From assembly GCF_003586445.1 (NCBI RefSeq), contig NZ_CP030028.1, forward strand, positions 1,750,501 to 1,814,500: 64,000 nucleotides of DNA. The letters run 5' to 3'. The stretch is from Bacillus sp. Y1. Lineage in GTDB: Bacteria > Bacillota > Bacilli > Bacillales > Cytobacillaceae. Each line of letters starts with the position of its first letter. Position 1 is the first letter of the stretch. Shown piece by piece: positions 63,667-64,000 of the stretch. Position numbers and translations under genes: made by a program. The notes beneath the pieces were generated by a model. That model was not told the DNA's origin. It saw only the letters and a list, made by a program, of their open reading frames with translations, and ran no database searches.

Positions 63667-64000
63667 ATGAGTACACCTGTGATAAAGGGAAATGCAAAAG
63701 CAGATCTTCCAATCCGTTCTATAAGCAAAAGAAGCCGTATCATCAAGGAAAACTTGACAGGTTATGCGTTTATTAGCCCTTTTGTTATTGGATTCCTTGC
63801 TTTTACATTCATTCCAATCGTTGCATCTTTATATTTATCATTTACAAACTATAACCTATTTGCACCACCCAAATGGATAGGATTAGACAACTACATAAAA
63901 ATGTTTACAGGCGATCCCCGCTATTGGCAATCGTTAAAAGTGACACTTATTTATGTGTTTGCTGGGGTTCCTTTACGACTCGCATTCGCATTGTTAATTG
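63667..64000 (+). CDS. YesP-like CUT1 sugar permease, N-terminal part
   Basis: An open frame from ATG 63667 runs off the window. AAGGAGATG precedes the start. The 111 visible residues have a charged N-terminus, then a first membrane helix (GYAFISPFVIGFLAFTFIPI), the typical SLYLSFTNYNLFAPPKWIGL and DNYIKMFTGDPRYWQSLKVT, and the start of the second helix. This is the standard beginning of MalF-type permeases and by position the YesP equivalent. Confidence 0.92.
   Translation, partial: MSTPVIKGNAKADLPIRSISKRSRIIKENLTGYAFISPFVIGFLAFTFIPIVASLYLSFTNYNLFAPPKWIGLDNYIKMFTGDPRYWQSLKVTLIYVFAGVPLRLAFALLI

Overview
The window looks like a chromosomal segment of an AT-rich, endospore-forming member of the Bacillaceae. 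The first 15.4 kb follows the Bacillus subtilis order ynbB-glnR-glnA ... lexA-yneA-yneB-ynzC-tkt-sirA-yneF ... ccdA-yneI-ccdC-yneK. Within that backbone there are a Spo0E-type phosphatase, a heterodimeric YheI/YheH-type ABC exporter and a few small hypothetical genes. GlnR operators, three SOS boxes and many intrinsic terminators can be read directly. No 16S rRNA is present, so I do not name a species.

Synteny stops after yneK. From 15.5 to 24.0 kb lies an accessory region. It starts with a P-loop protein and a selenocysteine tRNA (anticodon TCA), which is unusual for a Bacillus-type genome. Six small kinase-fold genes follow, from two families (four YrzF-like, two HipA-like). They are interleaved with a Nudix hydrolase, a GT4 glycosyltransferase and a UDP-glucuronate epimerase, and the region ends in a decayed gerQ-like fragment. 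I infer a surface or spore-envelope modification locus, but the sequence does not prove it.

From 24.3 to 34.3 kb is a sugar-uptake locus: a YesN/YesM-type two-component system, divergent from two lipoprotein binding proteins, two CUT1 permeases and a DUF2961/GH172 enzyme. A decayed ROK fructokinase sits between the two binding proteins. GH172 plus fructokinase suggests a difructose-anhydride or fructoside substrate. A relic-rich gap (34.3-35.0 kb) leads to a complete four-gene Wadjet anti-plasmid operon ordered jetD-jetA-jetB-jetC (35.1-42.8 kb), most like the type II arrangement. An intergenic hairpin repeat follows.

From 43.2 kb to the right edge is a rhamnogalacturonan-type pectin side-chain locus related to the B. 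subtilis yes cluster: two GH105 enzymes, a sugar isomerase/epimerase-like protein, a Gfo/Idh dehydrogenase, a GH115 enzyme with an apparent frameshift, a rhamnogalacturonan acetylesterase, a GH42 beta-galactosidase, L-rhamnose mutarotase, a second heterodimeric ABC exporter, a YesM/YesN pair, two tandem YesO-like binding proteins and the start of a YesP-like permease cut by the window end. A 780-bp array of fifteen 52-bp tandem repeats splits the first part of this locus. No CRISPR array, complete insertion sequence or prophage was seen.
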